From: Dugong dugon
Lineage: Eukaryota; Chordata; Mammalia; Sirenia; Dugongidae
Reading direction: 5' to 3'
Length of the DNA: 64,000 bases
Assembly: GCA_030035585.1 (NCBI GenBank)
Contig: CM057469.1
Span: 62,079,501-62,143,500, forward strand
Translations under genes and position numbers: made by a program
In this document: piece by piece, positions 25,901-38,169 of the stretch
Layout of the letters: each line of letters opens with the position of its first letter
How positions within the stretch are numbered: the stretch's first letter is position 1
Notes under the pieces: model-generated
What the model saw: only the letters and a program-made list of their open reading frames with translations
What the model was told of the DNA's origin: nothing
Database searches by the model: none

Positions 25901-27079
25901 CTGTGCTGCTTGGGAGTGTGATGTTCGGCGCGTGGTACAGGTAGACAGGAAGAAGGGTTTAGATTGTGATGTGTGGAGTTTAGACAGGTATGGGAAAGAA
26001 GAGAGAGAGGAGATGGGAACAGGAACCAAAAGCATACACACAAACAAAAAAGAGTGCTAAGCTAGCTTGCTATTGGAGTGGAGAGATGAGAGACTGAGAA
26101 ATGGGGAAAAACAAAAATGAAAAAAAGGGAAAGGGTAAAAGAAAAAAGTGAATAAATCAAGAAACTGGAAATGAAGAAAGACAAAAAGGAAATAAGAGAG
26201 AAGAGAACTAAACAAAGAAATAAAAAAACCAAAAACAAAAAAAAAAGGAAGAAAAAAAACAAAAAAGAAATGTGCCCAGGATGTCGCTGTGCATCTGCAC
26301 AGAGTAAGGGACAAGCTTCCAAGCCACATGGTACAACCTGGCTAGAAGGGGCTCCCAGCCTAGAAAAGGAAAAGACAACACAAATCAAAACAGAGCAAAT
26401 CAGAGCAAAAAACAAAAAAGCCACGGTGGTCCCACCAGCATGGCATCACGGTCCAGAAAGCAGTTTCATAGTTGAGTGGTGTTTCACAGCCGTTCAGGAA
26501 GAAGCAAAGATGGTGCGCGGAGTCAGATTTTTGACAGAAAGAGGGGGAGGTGGTGAGAGGTAAGACAAAATCTAAAGAAGCAGAAAAAAGCAACACCAGC
26601 AGCCAATAAATGGCACTCAGGGAGCCGGCCAGTGCAGGGGGATGGAATCCAAGCAGCAATGGGGGGAAGCTAATGCTTCCCAGCCAATAGACTGTGGCTG
26701 CAAGAAGCAGAGGAGGCTAAGTGGGGGTGAAGAAGGGTTGGGGGTGGGAAAGCCTATATCATTGTGTTACCAGTTGTTCTGTCTCCTGCTGGAAGCTCCA
26801 TGAAGCTGTTTTCTCGTAGCTCCTGTTCACTGGTCTCTGATAGGAGTCCAAGAAGGTGGATCCATGCTGTGGTAGCTGATTGGGGACCTCTGCATGTATC
26901 TCTCCTTGTTCCCTGTTCTCGGTCAGTTTTTTATTCCATTAGATGCATGGTTGAGTTTTTTATCTCTTTATTTGATGCTTAACGTTTCAGGATTAACTTG
27001 TGACTCTGTTAGACTTAGTTTTTCTGACCTTTGCTGCAGAGGGATGGCGTGGTGCTTCTGACTATAGCGCCATGTTGCC
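22930..27079 (-). mobile_element. L1-B: antisense LINE-1 with internal deletion and nested LTR
   Basis: Reverse-oriented L1: 3' UTR piece (22930-23300), ORF2 C-terminus (23300-23615), then a direct jump at about 23617-23640 to the ORF2 start/inter-ORF region, ORF1 (about 24950-25600) and 5' UTR (25600-27079). In L1-A the joined points lie about 3.5 kb apart (about 14390 and 17885), so most of ORF2 is deleted. The extreme 3' end with its A-tail is absent at the left border. The 5' end ('ggcaacatggcgctatagtc' in element sense) is at 27079. An LTR was inserted at 23822-24306. Confidence 0.85.
23822..24306 (+). mobile_element. Solo LTR, ERVL (MLT2-like) type
   Basis: 485 bp starting TGTGATGGTTAAGATTG and ending CCTAAGATA, inserted in L1-B. 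It is flanked by a perfect 5-bp duplication GTTAC (23817-23821 and 24307-24311). The opening and 'ttggctgggccatgattctc' resemble ERVL/MLT2 LTRs. A short (TA)n tract is present near 24247-24262. Confidence 0.75.
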
Positions 27080-27284
27080 TGTTGAAAATTTTTGTCTCTT
27101 TATTCATGAGAGATACTGGTCTGCAATTTTTTTCTGGTGGCTTTGCCTGGCTTTGGTATCATGGTTATGCTGGCTTCATAAAATGAGTTTGGAAGTATAC
27201 CTTCCTTTTCTTTATTTGGAAATAGTTTGAGTAGTACTGATGCAAGCTATTCTCTGAATGTTTGATAGAATTCTCTAGTGAAAC

Positions 27285-27797
27285 TGTCATGGATTGAATT
27301 ATGTCCCCCAAAAATGTGTGTATCAACTTGGCTGGGCCATGGTTCCCAGTATTGTGTGGTTGTCCTTCATTTTGTGATTGTAATTTTATGTTAAAGAGGA
27401 TTCGTGTTTGATTGTAACACCCTTACTAAGGTCACATACCTGATCCAATGTAAAGGGAGTTTCCCTAGCATGTGGCCGGCACCACCTGTTTTCCTACAAG
27501 AGATAAAAGGAAAGGGAAGCAAGCAGAGAGTTGTAAACCTACCACCAAGAAAGCAGTGCCAGGAGCAGAATGTGTCCTTTGGACCTAAGGTTCGTGCACT
27601 GAGATTCTCCCAGACCAAGGGAAGACTGAAGCACCACAAGGACCTTCCTCCAGAGCCAACAGAGAAAGCCTTCCCCTGGAGCTGATGCCTTGAATTTGGA
27701 CTTGTGGCCTACTTGAGTGTGAGAAAATAAATCTCTCTTTGTTAAAAACCACCTGCTTGTGGTATTTCTGTTATAGCAGCACTAGATGACTAACACA
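27285..27797 (+). repeat. Solo MaLR-type LTR
   Basis: Same family as the LTRs at 1471 and 3021: TGTCATGGATTGAATTATGT at the start, AACACA at the end, AATAAA near 27726. Inserted in L1-C. The likely 5-bp duplication is gaaac (27280-27284) / gaagc (27798-27802), with one mismatch; L1-A reads 'gtgaagccatc' at this point. No internal region remains, so it is a solo LTR from recombination. Confidence 0.85.
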
Positions 27798-30599
27798 GAA
27801 GCCATCTGGGCCAGGGCTTTTTTTTTGTTGTGAATTTTTTTAATAACTTATCAAACTCTTCTTGTTACGGGTCTGTTCAGATTTTCAACTTCAGTTTGTG
27901 TTAGTTTAGGCAGGTAATGTGTTTCTAGAAATTTATCCATTTCTTCTAGGTTTTCAAATATATTGGAGTATAGTTTTTCATAGCACTCTGTTATGATCCT
28001 TTTTATTTCAGTTGATTCTGTTGTAATGTCCCCTATTTAATTTCTCATTTGGGTTATTTGTGTCCTGTTTTTCTTTCCTCAGTTTGGCCAATGGTTTGTC
28101 GATTTTGTTGATCATTTCAAAGAACCAGTTTATGAATTTTGTTGATACTTTCTATTGTTTTTCCATTCTCTATTTCATTTATTTCTGTCATGATCTTTAT
28201 TATTTCCTTTCTTCTGGTGGCTGTGGGGTTCTTTTGCTGTACTCTTTCTATTGTTCGAGCTGTATAGCTAATGTTTTGATTTTGTCCCTTTCTTCTTTTT
28301 TGATGTGTAGGTGTATTGGTGTAAATTGACCTCTGAGCACTGCCTTTACTGTGTCTCAAAGAATTTGTTATGATGTGTTTACATTCTCATTTATTTCTCC
28401 AGTTTTTTTTTAATTCCGTCTTTGATTTCTTCTTTTACCCAATGGTTTTTAAGCAAGGTATTGTTCAGTTTTCATGTATTTGATATTTTCCCCTTGCTCT
28501 TCTGATTATTAGTTTCTACTTCAATGAAGTTGCATTCAGAGGAGATGCTTAGTATTTTCTCAAAGTTTGGGATTTTGTTGAGGCCTAAAATGTGGTATAT
28601 TCTACAGAATGTTCCATGAGCATTGGAAAAGATTGTGTACAGTGTTGCTGTTGGGTGGAATGTTTTTTATATGTCTATGAGGTCCAGTTGTTTGATTGTG
28701 GCCTTTAGGTATTTTGTATCTTTGTTGAATTTTTTTCTAGATGTTCTATCCTTTACTGAGAGTGGTGTATTGAAGTCTCCTACTATTATTGTGGAACTGT
28801 CAGTTTTTCTTTTCAGTGCTGTTAGAGTTTGTTTTATGTATTTTGGAGTCAAGTCATTGGGAGTGTGGATATTTATTATGGTATGTCCTTCTGGTGGATT
28901 GTCCCTTAAATCATTATATAGTCTCCTTCCTTGTTTCTTTCATGGTTGATTTTATTTTAAAAGTCTATTTTATCTGAGGCTATTATTGCCACTTCTGCTT
29001 TTTTTTTTTTTTTTTTGGCTTCTGTTTTGTTGATATATTTTTTCATCCATTGATTTTTAATATATTTATGTCTTTGTTTCTAAGATGTGTCTCTTGTAGA
29101 CAGCATATTGATGGGTCCTGTTTTTTTAATGATTCAGTTACTCTCTGTATCTTCATGGGTGCATTTAAGCCTTTTACATTCAGTGTGATTATTGATAGGT
29201 GTGAGTTTCTTGCTGTCATTTTGTAATGATTTTTTTTGGGTGCTGATGTTTTCTTTGTTCCTCTTATTCTCCTGTGCTGAAATCCTTTTGTTTGTGAATT
29301 TTTTATTTCTTTAGTTTTTGTAGATTTTGTGTTTACTGGGACTTTATGTTTTTCTTCTTTATTCTGATGAGTAGATTTGTTAACTTTCTTGTAGTTACTC
29401 AAAATGTACTCCTATCTTCCTAAGTTTATACCAGTCTTTTATTACTTGATGTTGCCTTGACTCTCTCTCCATTTAAGAGTTCTAAGCTTACACCGTATAT
29501 TCCCGCTTTGGTTGTTTTGAAATTGTCATTTCCAGTTTGACTTCACAAGATCTCTGTTGTAAAAATTTTTTTTTTCGGTTTCCTCTTTGAGTGTTCATTA
29601 CCTGGGTTGTTAATGATTGCATCCCACATCGTACTCAGCGTTTCTTCATTCTTTCTTTGGATTTTTTTCTCAAAATTGTATCCAAGGATTTGTCTTTACT
29701 TTTGCTGATTCTGTCTTCCATTGTTTTAAATTTGCTCCTAAAACCTTCTATTGCACTGTCTATTCCTGAAATCTTGTAGCTTATGTTTTGGACTTCTAAT
29801 TGCCGGTTTTGTATGATTTCTAGTAGTTTGCTTATTTTGATATTTTGTTTCTGTATTATTTTCTTGAATTTCTTCCATTGCTTTCTGTTTTCCCTGATTT
29901 TGTCTATATTTTCCATGATTTTGTCTTTTTTTCCCCTTATTTTTGTTTACATTCTCCTTCATCTCTTGGAGATCCCTTAATGTTAAGATTTTGAATTTCC
30001 TATCAGGTAGTTCCAGTGCCTATTATTCTACCAGAAAGTCATCTGGTGTCTTATTCTGGACACTTTCTGTAGACATCCTTTCCTGTTTTTTTTATGATTT
30101 GTTATTGTCTGCTGTATCTGGGGCATTCAGGAATTATTTTCTTTGTTTACTGATTGTAGATTTGTTTATTTCATCCTACTTTTTTATTTTATTTGGTTAT
30201 GTCTGGGCAGGCAAGCTGAGTGTGTTTTATTCCTTGTTTGCCTGTGGGCACACTAGTTCTAACCACCTTGTCCAAGTGGGCAGGGCTTGTCACTCAGCTA
30301 TGGTGCAGCAGAGCTGGTTCAGTGGGGTAGAAGGGTGGGTATTGGTAGTTTGTGGCATGATCTCGGGCCATTGGGGTGGGTTCGGGTGCCAGGGTGAGGC
30401 AGGGTCAGGAAGACCACATTCCTGATGCTCAGGGGCATGACATTCTGCATGAGGTGTAGATAGGCAGGAGAGAAGGGAGAGGATGTGATGTGCAGAGCAA
30501 AGTGAGTGAGCGAAAGAAGACAAAGAAGACAGAGAAACAAAAGAAGGAAAAAAACCAAAAAGAAAAAGAAAAAAGGAAATAAAACAAAGGCATATTAAG

Positions 30600-31660
30600 A
30601 TTCGGCAGGCAGGGTCTTGGCAGACCTCGTGAGTTTGTGTGCTGATAGCTCTCTAGCCGAGTGGTGTGGCTGAGCCTGTCAAGGAGGAGACAGGAGAAAG
30701 GAAATCAAGGAATAGAGAGAGAAGAAACAAACAGAAAAAAGGAAAAAATATTGCACTGAAGGAGCTGCCCTAGGGGGTAGCCCACACCTTGGGAGACCAT
30801 GTGCTAGTGGCTCTCTAGCCAAGCAGTACAACACTGCCCATTTAGAAGAGGTGAGGGCAATTCTAGGTGCTAGGTAGACTGGAGAAACGAAAATAAGGAA
30901 GGGAGTGAGTGAGAATTAACCAGAAAAGAAAAAAAAGAAGGCACAAAGAGACCCTGCCAGAAGGGGTGATGCAGATCTGGGAAGCCAGGTGCCAATGACT
31001 CTCTAGCAGAGTGGGGTAGCAGAGCATGCCAAGAAGGGGCGGGAATGTCAGACGGGGACAGCTTGAGAGGAGAAAGAAAAGGAAAGAAAGGAGAGAGATA
31101 GAAGAAACTAGAAAAAAAATAAAAAATGACTCTGAGGGAGACTGCCAGCACGGTGGTACAAACCTGGGATGGCCGTGCAGTATGGCACAGCTTGTCAAGG
31201 AGTTTAGAGCATGGCACACAGGGCTAGCTTGGGAGGAGAACGGAAGGTAAGGAATGGAGACAGAGAGAAGCAACAAAAAAAGCCAAAAAAGAATAGCAAA
31301 AACGAACAAAAATGGTGCTGAATGAGCCAAATACTGATAGGTGATTGGACCTGGGCCACAGTGAGCTGGTATCTCTCTGGATGAGTGACTGTGGCTTGTT
31401 GCAAAGCAATGCAGGCCACGTGGGAAAAAGCATGCGGATTAGGAGAGCATGTATCCCTGGTTATAGGGTGCTTTGTCTCGTGTTGGGAAATCCATGAAGT
31501 TGCCTTCCAATAATCCCTGTATGCTGTCTTCGGTGGCTGAGGTCCAAAATGGTGAATCTGGGTGACAGTGAGCTGATGTCTCTCTGGCCAAGCAACTGTG
31601 GCCCATTGGAAATTGGCAGAGGCCACGTACAGGGAAGAAGGGTGGGTAGTAGGAAACCAT
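30600..31660 (-). repeat. Degenerate tandem units in the L1-C 5' UTR
   Basis: A motif like 'gctctctagccgagtgg' recurs with variations near 30650, 30808, 30995, 31370 and 31587, with a weaker copy near 31170. Each is followed by a purine-rich stretch. A second element, 'catgtatccctggtta', occurs at about 31448 and 31659. Spacing is roughly 160-220 bp. This resembles a monomer-type L1 promoter region, strongly diverged. Confidence 0.55.
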
Positions 31661-31699
31661 GTATCCCTGGTTACTAGGTACTCTGTCTCCTGTTGGGAG

Positions 31700-34600
31700 T
31701 TTGATTTTTAAAACTATGAGGAAAATACATGGTCTACAGCTACAGAAAAATCTTCCCAAATACATTCTAAAGGCTCAATTAGTTCATCTGCTGTTATTTC
31801 CATATTATCATGCCAGGAATTTTGAACCACTAAAACATGTTAGCATTCTGGAAAAATGTTTTTTTTATTAGGCTCAATCAACGATCCAGTGATTGGCTCA
31901 TAACGACAGCTGGACGGCTTTCATTCTCTAATTTCTTCTGTGGGTGTTAATTGCTGATGTCTAAAGACTGCTTCTGAAATTTCTTTCCAGTCAAATTTTG
32001 CTAGGCAACATATTACTGGTTCCATATTTACAGACATCTTAACTGTTCTGTTAATATTAGCTGTTCCTTCCTTTTCATCATGATCTTGAGTGGAATTATC
32101 ATGGTTATAAATGAAGTTGGAGGCTTTGAAGGGTGATTGGGAAGTGGTTTGTTTAGCTGCTCTATCAACTCTGTTGTTTCCCTAAATTTCCTCTCTTTGT
32201 GGAAACTCTTTGGATTCATGGGCCATGATTTTAATTACAACAATCTCAGAAGGGAGCAGAATGGCTTCTAAGAGGTCCACTACTAAAGGGCCATTTTTCA
32301 TTTGGGTCCCAAAAGAAGTTAGCAAACCCTTTTGTTTCCATAACATGCCATAATATTTAATAATGCCAATAACGTACCTGGAGTCTATAAAAATATCTAC
32401 TGATGGTCTAGAAACCAGTTTGCAACCGTTTGCTAGTGTGATTATTTCAGCTTGCTCTGCTGAACTGACCTCAGGAAAGGTGCCACTTTCAAGGACCTCA
32501 ACTGAAGTAATAATAAAAGTATATCCTCCCTGGTAATGAGAGCTGGTAGGTTCACCATTAAATATGACCCATCTATAAATAAAACTAAATCAGGATTCAA
32601 TAACAGGGTTTCTTGTAAACCTTGTTGTATTAGTTATTTAGTGTTCTGTTAACAGAAATACCACAAGTGGATGGCTTTAAGAAACAGAAATTTATTCTTT
32701 CACACTCTAGTAGGCTAGAAGTCTGAATAAAGAGTGCCATCTCTAGTGGAAGTCTTTCTCTCTGTCATTTCTGGAGGAAGATCCTTGTCATCAGGTTTCC
32801 CCTGGTTGAGAAAATTCTCAGCACAGGAACCCTGGGTCCAAAAGATGTATTCTGCTCCTGGAGCTGCTTTCTTGGTGGTATGAGGTCCCCCTCTCTCTCT
32901 CTACTCATTTCTCTATTTTATATGTCAAAAGAGATTGACTTAAGACACAACCTAATCTTGTAGTTTGAGTACTGCCTCATTAACATAGCTGCTGCTAATC
33001 CCACCTCATTAACATCATAGAGGTAGGATTTACAATATATAGGAAAAACACATTAGATAATCACACAATACTGGGAATCATGGAATAGTCAATTTGACAC
33101 ACATTTATGGGGGGATCATGATTCAATCCATAACCCTTTTCTTGGAGACAAAAGCTCTTCAGTAAGATTTAAGCAATCGTAGGTTAGATGGTCACCATTA
33201 TCAGGTAAAGGTAACAATGTAGATGGATTCAGAGAGGCTACAGTATGTAACCGAGTTTTGGACGTGGCCAAAGGAGAACTTCATAAGAAGTCTGCCTGCT
33301 GGCTGACAGGTGTTGCATAAGTGTTGAATTTAAAATGGCTGACACAAGATGAGGTGCATAAACAGCAAGAAATTTTCCCCAAACTAAATCTGCTGCGGAC
33401 AATACCAACCTATCGGTTGCAGTGACTGCTATAAGGTATTGGGGGTAGCCTTTTGCAATTGGGTCCCGCTGGATGGTGTAATAACCAATGGGTCTTTGTT
33501 GTCCTCTGTGTTTTTGAGTCAGACCATCTAGAGCATTCCCAGAATCTCATGAACAAAAAATGAAAACTCTAAATTATAGCTAGGAAACTCTAGAGCCAAC
33601 GTGGAACCTTGGTGGTGCAGTGGTTAAGAGATTCTTTTAGTTGAGTGATAGCCTTTATTATTTTCTCAAATAGCTAGAAAGGATCAGTCTCTGAACTCTT
33701 TAGACAATGGTAAAATTGTTGAGACAGCAAATACAAATTAGGCATCCAAGTTCTGCAGTGGCTGCAGAGTCCTAGAAATCCTCTTAACTGTTTCTTGGTA
33801 GTAGGGACAGGATAAGCTGAGACAATTTCTTTTCTTTTGTGGTCTATAGTGACCCCTTTTGCTGAAATAATATGGCTTAAGTTTTTAACAAAAGATTGAG
33901 TTAACTGTAATTTGTCTCTGGAGGCTTCATGGCCTCCTTTGGCCAAATGTTGTAATAAGAAAATACTATCCATAAGACATTGCTGCTGAGCGTTAGAACA
34001 CACACATGAATCATCCACATATTGCAATAAGGTGGAACTCTGTGAACAGTAAAGGCTGTCAATCAACACGTAAAATCTGAGAAAAATAGATGGGGGACTA
34101 AGTAAAATGTTGGGGCATGACAGTCCAGGTAAATTGTTGCTTCCTCAAAATGAAAGCAAGAAAATATCGACTGTCCAGATGGACTGTCTTGCTAAAAAAA
34201 TAAAAGCTTGTAAAGACCAACTACTTTGAAACGAATTGTTTTGGGAGGAATATTAGAAAGAAATAGGTGAGAATTAGCATTTAGGGGGAATCTTGGAATT
34301 ATTATACCATTAATAGCACTTAAGTCTTGCATAAATTCCCAGCCCCAATTCTTGGATTTCTTAACAGGGAAAACACTTACACGGACTGCAGCAAGGGATT
34401 ATTAAGGCTTTCACCCAAAAGTCTTGAATTATAAGAACAAGTCATTCCTTAACTTCTCTTTTTAAAGGATATTGAGAAATTTTAGGTAAAAATTTAGAGG
34501 TATGTATTTGAATTTTAATCTGTTCAGCTGACAAGACCTAACCAACAATGGTAGAAGTATTAGCTCATAAATGTTTGGGTACAGAAGACATTCTATAGAA

Positions 34601-35100
34601 TTGGATAAAGTAGGAGAATGGCCTTACTGCACACATAGCCTGAGTGCTTGTAAATAGCACTAGGCTTCTTCACTTAAAGTATTTCCTATCAGAGAGTCTA
34701 TCTATTGATTTGCTCAGGTAAATCTAATAACGTTTCTTCTGTTCCAAGAATTTTTGAAAATTCTACTTGGATAACAGATCCCTTCCTAGTAAATTTACTG
34801 GAGTATCTAAGCTGAGGAAAAAGAGTATATGTCCTGTACAGGTCCTAAAGAGACAGAAAAAGGCTAGGAAAAGGTTAAAATCTGTTCTTGATCAGTGATC
34901 TCCGTGGCTCTTGAGGTTTTATTACTCTACGGCAAGGGCTTTTGCAAATTTGTGGGGTTTATTGCTGATAAGGCTAAACCTGTGTCTTAAAATTTGGCAT
35001 GTTTCTCCATTTATTTGAATAGTAGTTTCTGCCTGAGAGTTTAGTGCTACCATAGGAAAACCCTCTGATTTGTCCCTGGAGCCCCTTCATTCTATTTGGT
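31700..35100 (-). pseudogene. Endogenous retrovirus class I pol remnant
   Basis: Antisense pol of an old gammaretrovirus-like ERV. Reverse transcriptase: minus-strand ORF 33674-34069 with the active-site YVDD at 34010-34021 and a following RT block (GFLGLCSHCRTWMP). RNase H: about 32590 down to 32210 with the AEQAEI, DSRYV and MLWKQKG motifs, followed by AHESKE. The end of RNase H and the linker to integrase continue to about 31730. Protease and early RT (34100-35100) are present but broken by stops. It is interrupted by a MaLR LTR and a small SINE fragment (33598-33634). No active enzyme can be made. A 3' LTR and env are not found on the left, where L1-C abuts. Confidence 0.85.
32626..33134 (-). 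repeat. MaLR-type LTR inserted in the ERV pol
   Basis: Reverse complement of the 1471/3021 LTR family: starts TGTATTAGTTATTTAGTG and has 'gaaataccacaagtggatgg', 'gaaatttattctttcacac' and 'gattcaatccataac' at the far end. It interrupts the pol between the RT connection and RNase H. I could not confirm a 5-bp duplication. Confidence 0.85.
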
Positions 35101-37203
35101 TCTGGGCTACATCTAGTGTTAGGTTGTCTAGTTTATTTTTTTAGTTTTAAATATTCCCTTTTGAAATATCTGGGCTTTTTACAGTAGTAACAAAAAAGGG
35201 TAAGTTACTGGGCCCAGTCTTAGCCGTATGTCGGGAGGACCTGTTTTCTGTGGAGAAATTTTGAGGCTGGGACTGTAACTGATGTAATTACAGGGCCGTA
35301 AGTTTATTTTCTTTAACATTAGTTCTCCGTTCAGCTTCCTAAGTTTGTGTTCCAAAATTGGGACAAATTATAAGGTAGAGTGGCTAAGTGTGGTTTGCTT
35401 CCATTTTTTAAATCTATTTGTGGCATTTGACTAATACAGCTAGCTCCAGATGGAGGCCATTAACAAAAAGTGATTTGAAAGCAATACAGGATTCAGACTC
35501 TTCTAGCTTTAAACCAGAGTTTTCTCAAAAGAGTTTAGTCAAACAGTCCCTATAGTCATAAACATTTTCATCTTTATTTTGTTAGCAACTCTGAACCTTC
35601 TTCCAAACTATTTTTCAGGGGAAAACCTTTGGGATATTTTCAAGAAGGTTTGTGACAATAGTTCTTGTATATACTATTAGTTCCATGCCAGGAATGCTAG
35701 GCTGGATGTTTAGGGATTCTATAGGATTTTTCCATCGGGCCCTTTCCATGCACCTTTGTGTTGGAATTGACTTGATGGCAATGGGATTGAAAGTCACCTG
35801 GCCTTATCAGTGAATTTATTAAATTATATAAATCTGCCAGACCAGACTTGTAGATGCCAGCCAAGATTCTAAATTCTTGAGTGAATTTTTGAGGATCTTT
35901 GTGAGGATTAGGAAATTCTTCAATAGCCTGAAGTTCTGTTTTTCACCAGGGGGCAAAAGTAACTTGTGGTGGCTTCTGACCCTCCTCAGGATGTTTAGTT
36001 TTAAAAATCATTTCACAAAAGAGTTTTAAATCTTCTGGAGGTTCTTTGTGATAATAGGAGGCTCAGTAGGAGGGTTTTCATTGGAGTACGTAGGTAAAGA
36101 GGTGTACAGGGCAGTAACTGCTGGAGGGGCAGAGGTAGGGGAAGGGAGCTGGATGTCGGAGGCTAGGAGTGGACTACAGATACCAGGGACTTCACCACCT
36201 GGCGAAAGTGAGCCATTTTGGGAAAGAGAGCCCGTCTTAGGTATCTAGTGCCCTTATAACAGAAATACTACAAGTTGATGACTCTAATAAACAGTAGTTT
36301 ATTCTCTCATGGTTTAGGAGGCTATAAGTTTGAATACAGGATCCCAGCTCCAGGGGAAGGCTTTCTCATGCTCTTGGCTCTGGGAGAAGGTCTTGTTATC
36401 AATCTTCCCCTGGTCTAGGAGCTTTTCAGCACAGGAATGCCAGGTCCAAGGATGCATTCTGCTCCTGGTGCTTCTTTCTTTGTGGCATGAGGACCCTCTC
36501 TTCTCTGCTCACTTCTCTGTTTTACATCTCAAAACATTGACTGAAGGTACCACCAAGTCCTTTAGATTGAGTCCTGCTTCATTCACATAACCACCTCTAA
36601 TCCTACCTCATAAACATCATAGAGGTTAGGATTTACAACATAAATGATAAGCACATCAGATCACAAAGAGGAGGATAACCATACAATACTGGGAATCATG
36701 GCCTATCTAAGATGACATATTTTGGGGGGACATAATTCAATCCATGACAGAAACATTTTGGGAAAGGGAGCTATTTTGAGAAAGAGGGAGATTTTGGGAA
36801 AGGGAGGGTGTCGGGGCTGCTGCCGGGCAGGTGTTCATCAAGGTTACAGAGCTCTGAGACTGTAATTCTTTAATTTGTTTAGCTGGTTTTGAAACAGTCT
36901 CCTGCAAGGAGTCAAAATTGTTGTTTTGATTTCTTTTGGAAGCTTCCAAGTAGCAATCAATACATGCCACCTATTGCTTTAATTTTATTTGTAAGCTCTT
37001 ACCCTCTAAGTTACTGTGCAGAAAGTTTAATTTTGTTAATTCAAATGACTCCCGCAAAAGCTTTTGGTCTTTAAATTTCGCTCTGTAAGTGCATGCCAGC
37101 AGTGTAAATATACGACTGAAGTGCGGACGTAATGCTTAGTCATACAAACTGCAAGAGTTTGCTTAGGGGCTTCTGCTTCAGTCTTGGAAGTTGCATTTCC
37201 CAT
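35101..37203 (-). pseudogene. Endogenous retrovirus class I gag remnant
   Basis: Antisense gag. The probable start codon is CAT (minus ATG) at 37201-37203, giving an N-terminus MGNATS that fits an N-myristoylation signal of gammaretroviral Gag. A proline/glutamine-rich part carries a short tandem repeat of LSQNxx units (36754-36830). A degenerate nucleocapsid zinc knuckle (CYYCKKPRYFKRE; the final His and Cys are altered) lies at about 35155-35195. Frames are interrupted by stops and by a MaLR LTR at 36233-36749. A SINE-like scrap ('ggaattgacttgatggcaat') sits at 35762-35781. Confidence 0.75.
36233..36749 (-). repeat. MaLR-type LTR inserted in the ERV gag
   Basis: Reverse-oriented copy of the same LTR family: begins CGTCTTAGGTATCTAGTG (TG changed to CG), contains 'acagaaatactacaagttga' and ends 'attcaatccatgaca'. 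It lies within the LSQN-type tandem repeat of gag, so repeat units are seen on both sides. Confidence 0.88.
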
Positions 37204-37329
37204 CTTACGGGGAAACCTGCAAGTATTAAAGACCTAAATGCTCGTGAAAATTCTACTGTGCAGCAGAAACAAAAGAGAGTTCAATAATATAGACTGGCTG
37301 TGAGGTGGCAGTCCCACCAAACTTATTTT

Positions 37330-37960
37330 GGTAATGAACCCAGAACGACTCTCAGGAGATAAACAGAAAACGAAGGTAAGTAGACAATAGATCTCTCAAA
37401 GAGCCATCTTCGCAATAAGCAGAGGCTTGTATGTGAGAGGCTTACTTCCAGTTAACCCAGAGAATTAGAGGAGACACTTATGGGCACAAGGGACCCTTGC
37501 TGGTACCAGGGTGAGCTGGTTCCACGACTTCTCAGTAATGCAGAAGATAATATCTTTCAGAATCCTGCCGCCTACACCAATGAATATCTAAGAGTAATGA
37601 CCCATACTCTGATTAAAACTGAGAGATTTGTTGAAAGCAAAGAGACAGCTCAATCTGGGAAGAGACTGAATTCCATGCAGTGAAATCCAGTACTTCAAAA
37701 TGGCTACACGGCAGTGATTTTTTTATAAGGGAGGAACAAAGAACTTGTAGTACATTACTTGTTTGGTATTACAAACTTAGATCACCAAAAGACATTACTT
37801 GATTGGTAGTAGATTTTTGAGAATGCCGGACATCCTGTGGCAGGAACTTGTAAGGCAGGGCTTCCTGTAACCCAAGCTCATGAGGTGATTGGCCTAAAGG
37901 ATATATGTATCTTTCTTAGACTTGTTACAGTGTGGTAATTGCAATGGTATGTGACGGGTG
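37330..37960 (-). promoter_or_regulatory. Probable 5' LTR and leader of the class I ERV
   Basis: Lies directly upstream of gag in the minus orientation. A TATA-like box (minus CCTTATAAAAAAA) is at about 37718-37730, and a CT-rich stretch follows. I did not find clear LTR termini or a certain primer-binding site. The extent is estimated and the call rests mainly on position. Confidence 0.45.
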
Positions 37961-38169
37961 GTGGGTGTCTCAGTGGTTATGTCGTCATTACTGGACATTC
38001 CTTAGTTTCATGATTAGGTCTGCATGGGAGATGGCAGTTGATAGGGTGAAAATGGAGCCAGCAACAAAGCAGTTGTACCCAAACCTTGAGATTTGTCTCA
38101 GGTACCTCAATTTTAAAAAGTCCCTTACGGAACCTCATTGTAACAAAAAACTGGAAACATCAGACATTT

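Larger units (their letters stand above)
27080..31690 (-). mobile_element. L1-C: antisense LINE-1, 3'-truncated
   Basis: Reverse-oriented L1 beginning inside the ORF2 RT domain at 27080, exactly at the 5' end of L1-B. It continues through the ORF2 start (about 29250; a minus-strand MTARNSHLSIITLNVKGLN is visible), ORF1 remnants (29600-30100) and a long 5' UTR to about 31690. A solo LTR interrupts it at 27285-27797. ORFs are heavily mutated. The missing 3' half suggests deletion or recombination at the L1-B border. Confidence 0.85.

Noticed and set aside
30863..31330. 155-codon minus-strand ORF as a gene
   Set aside because: Lies in the degenerate 5' UTR of L1-C; low-complexity Ser/Leu/Phe composition.
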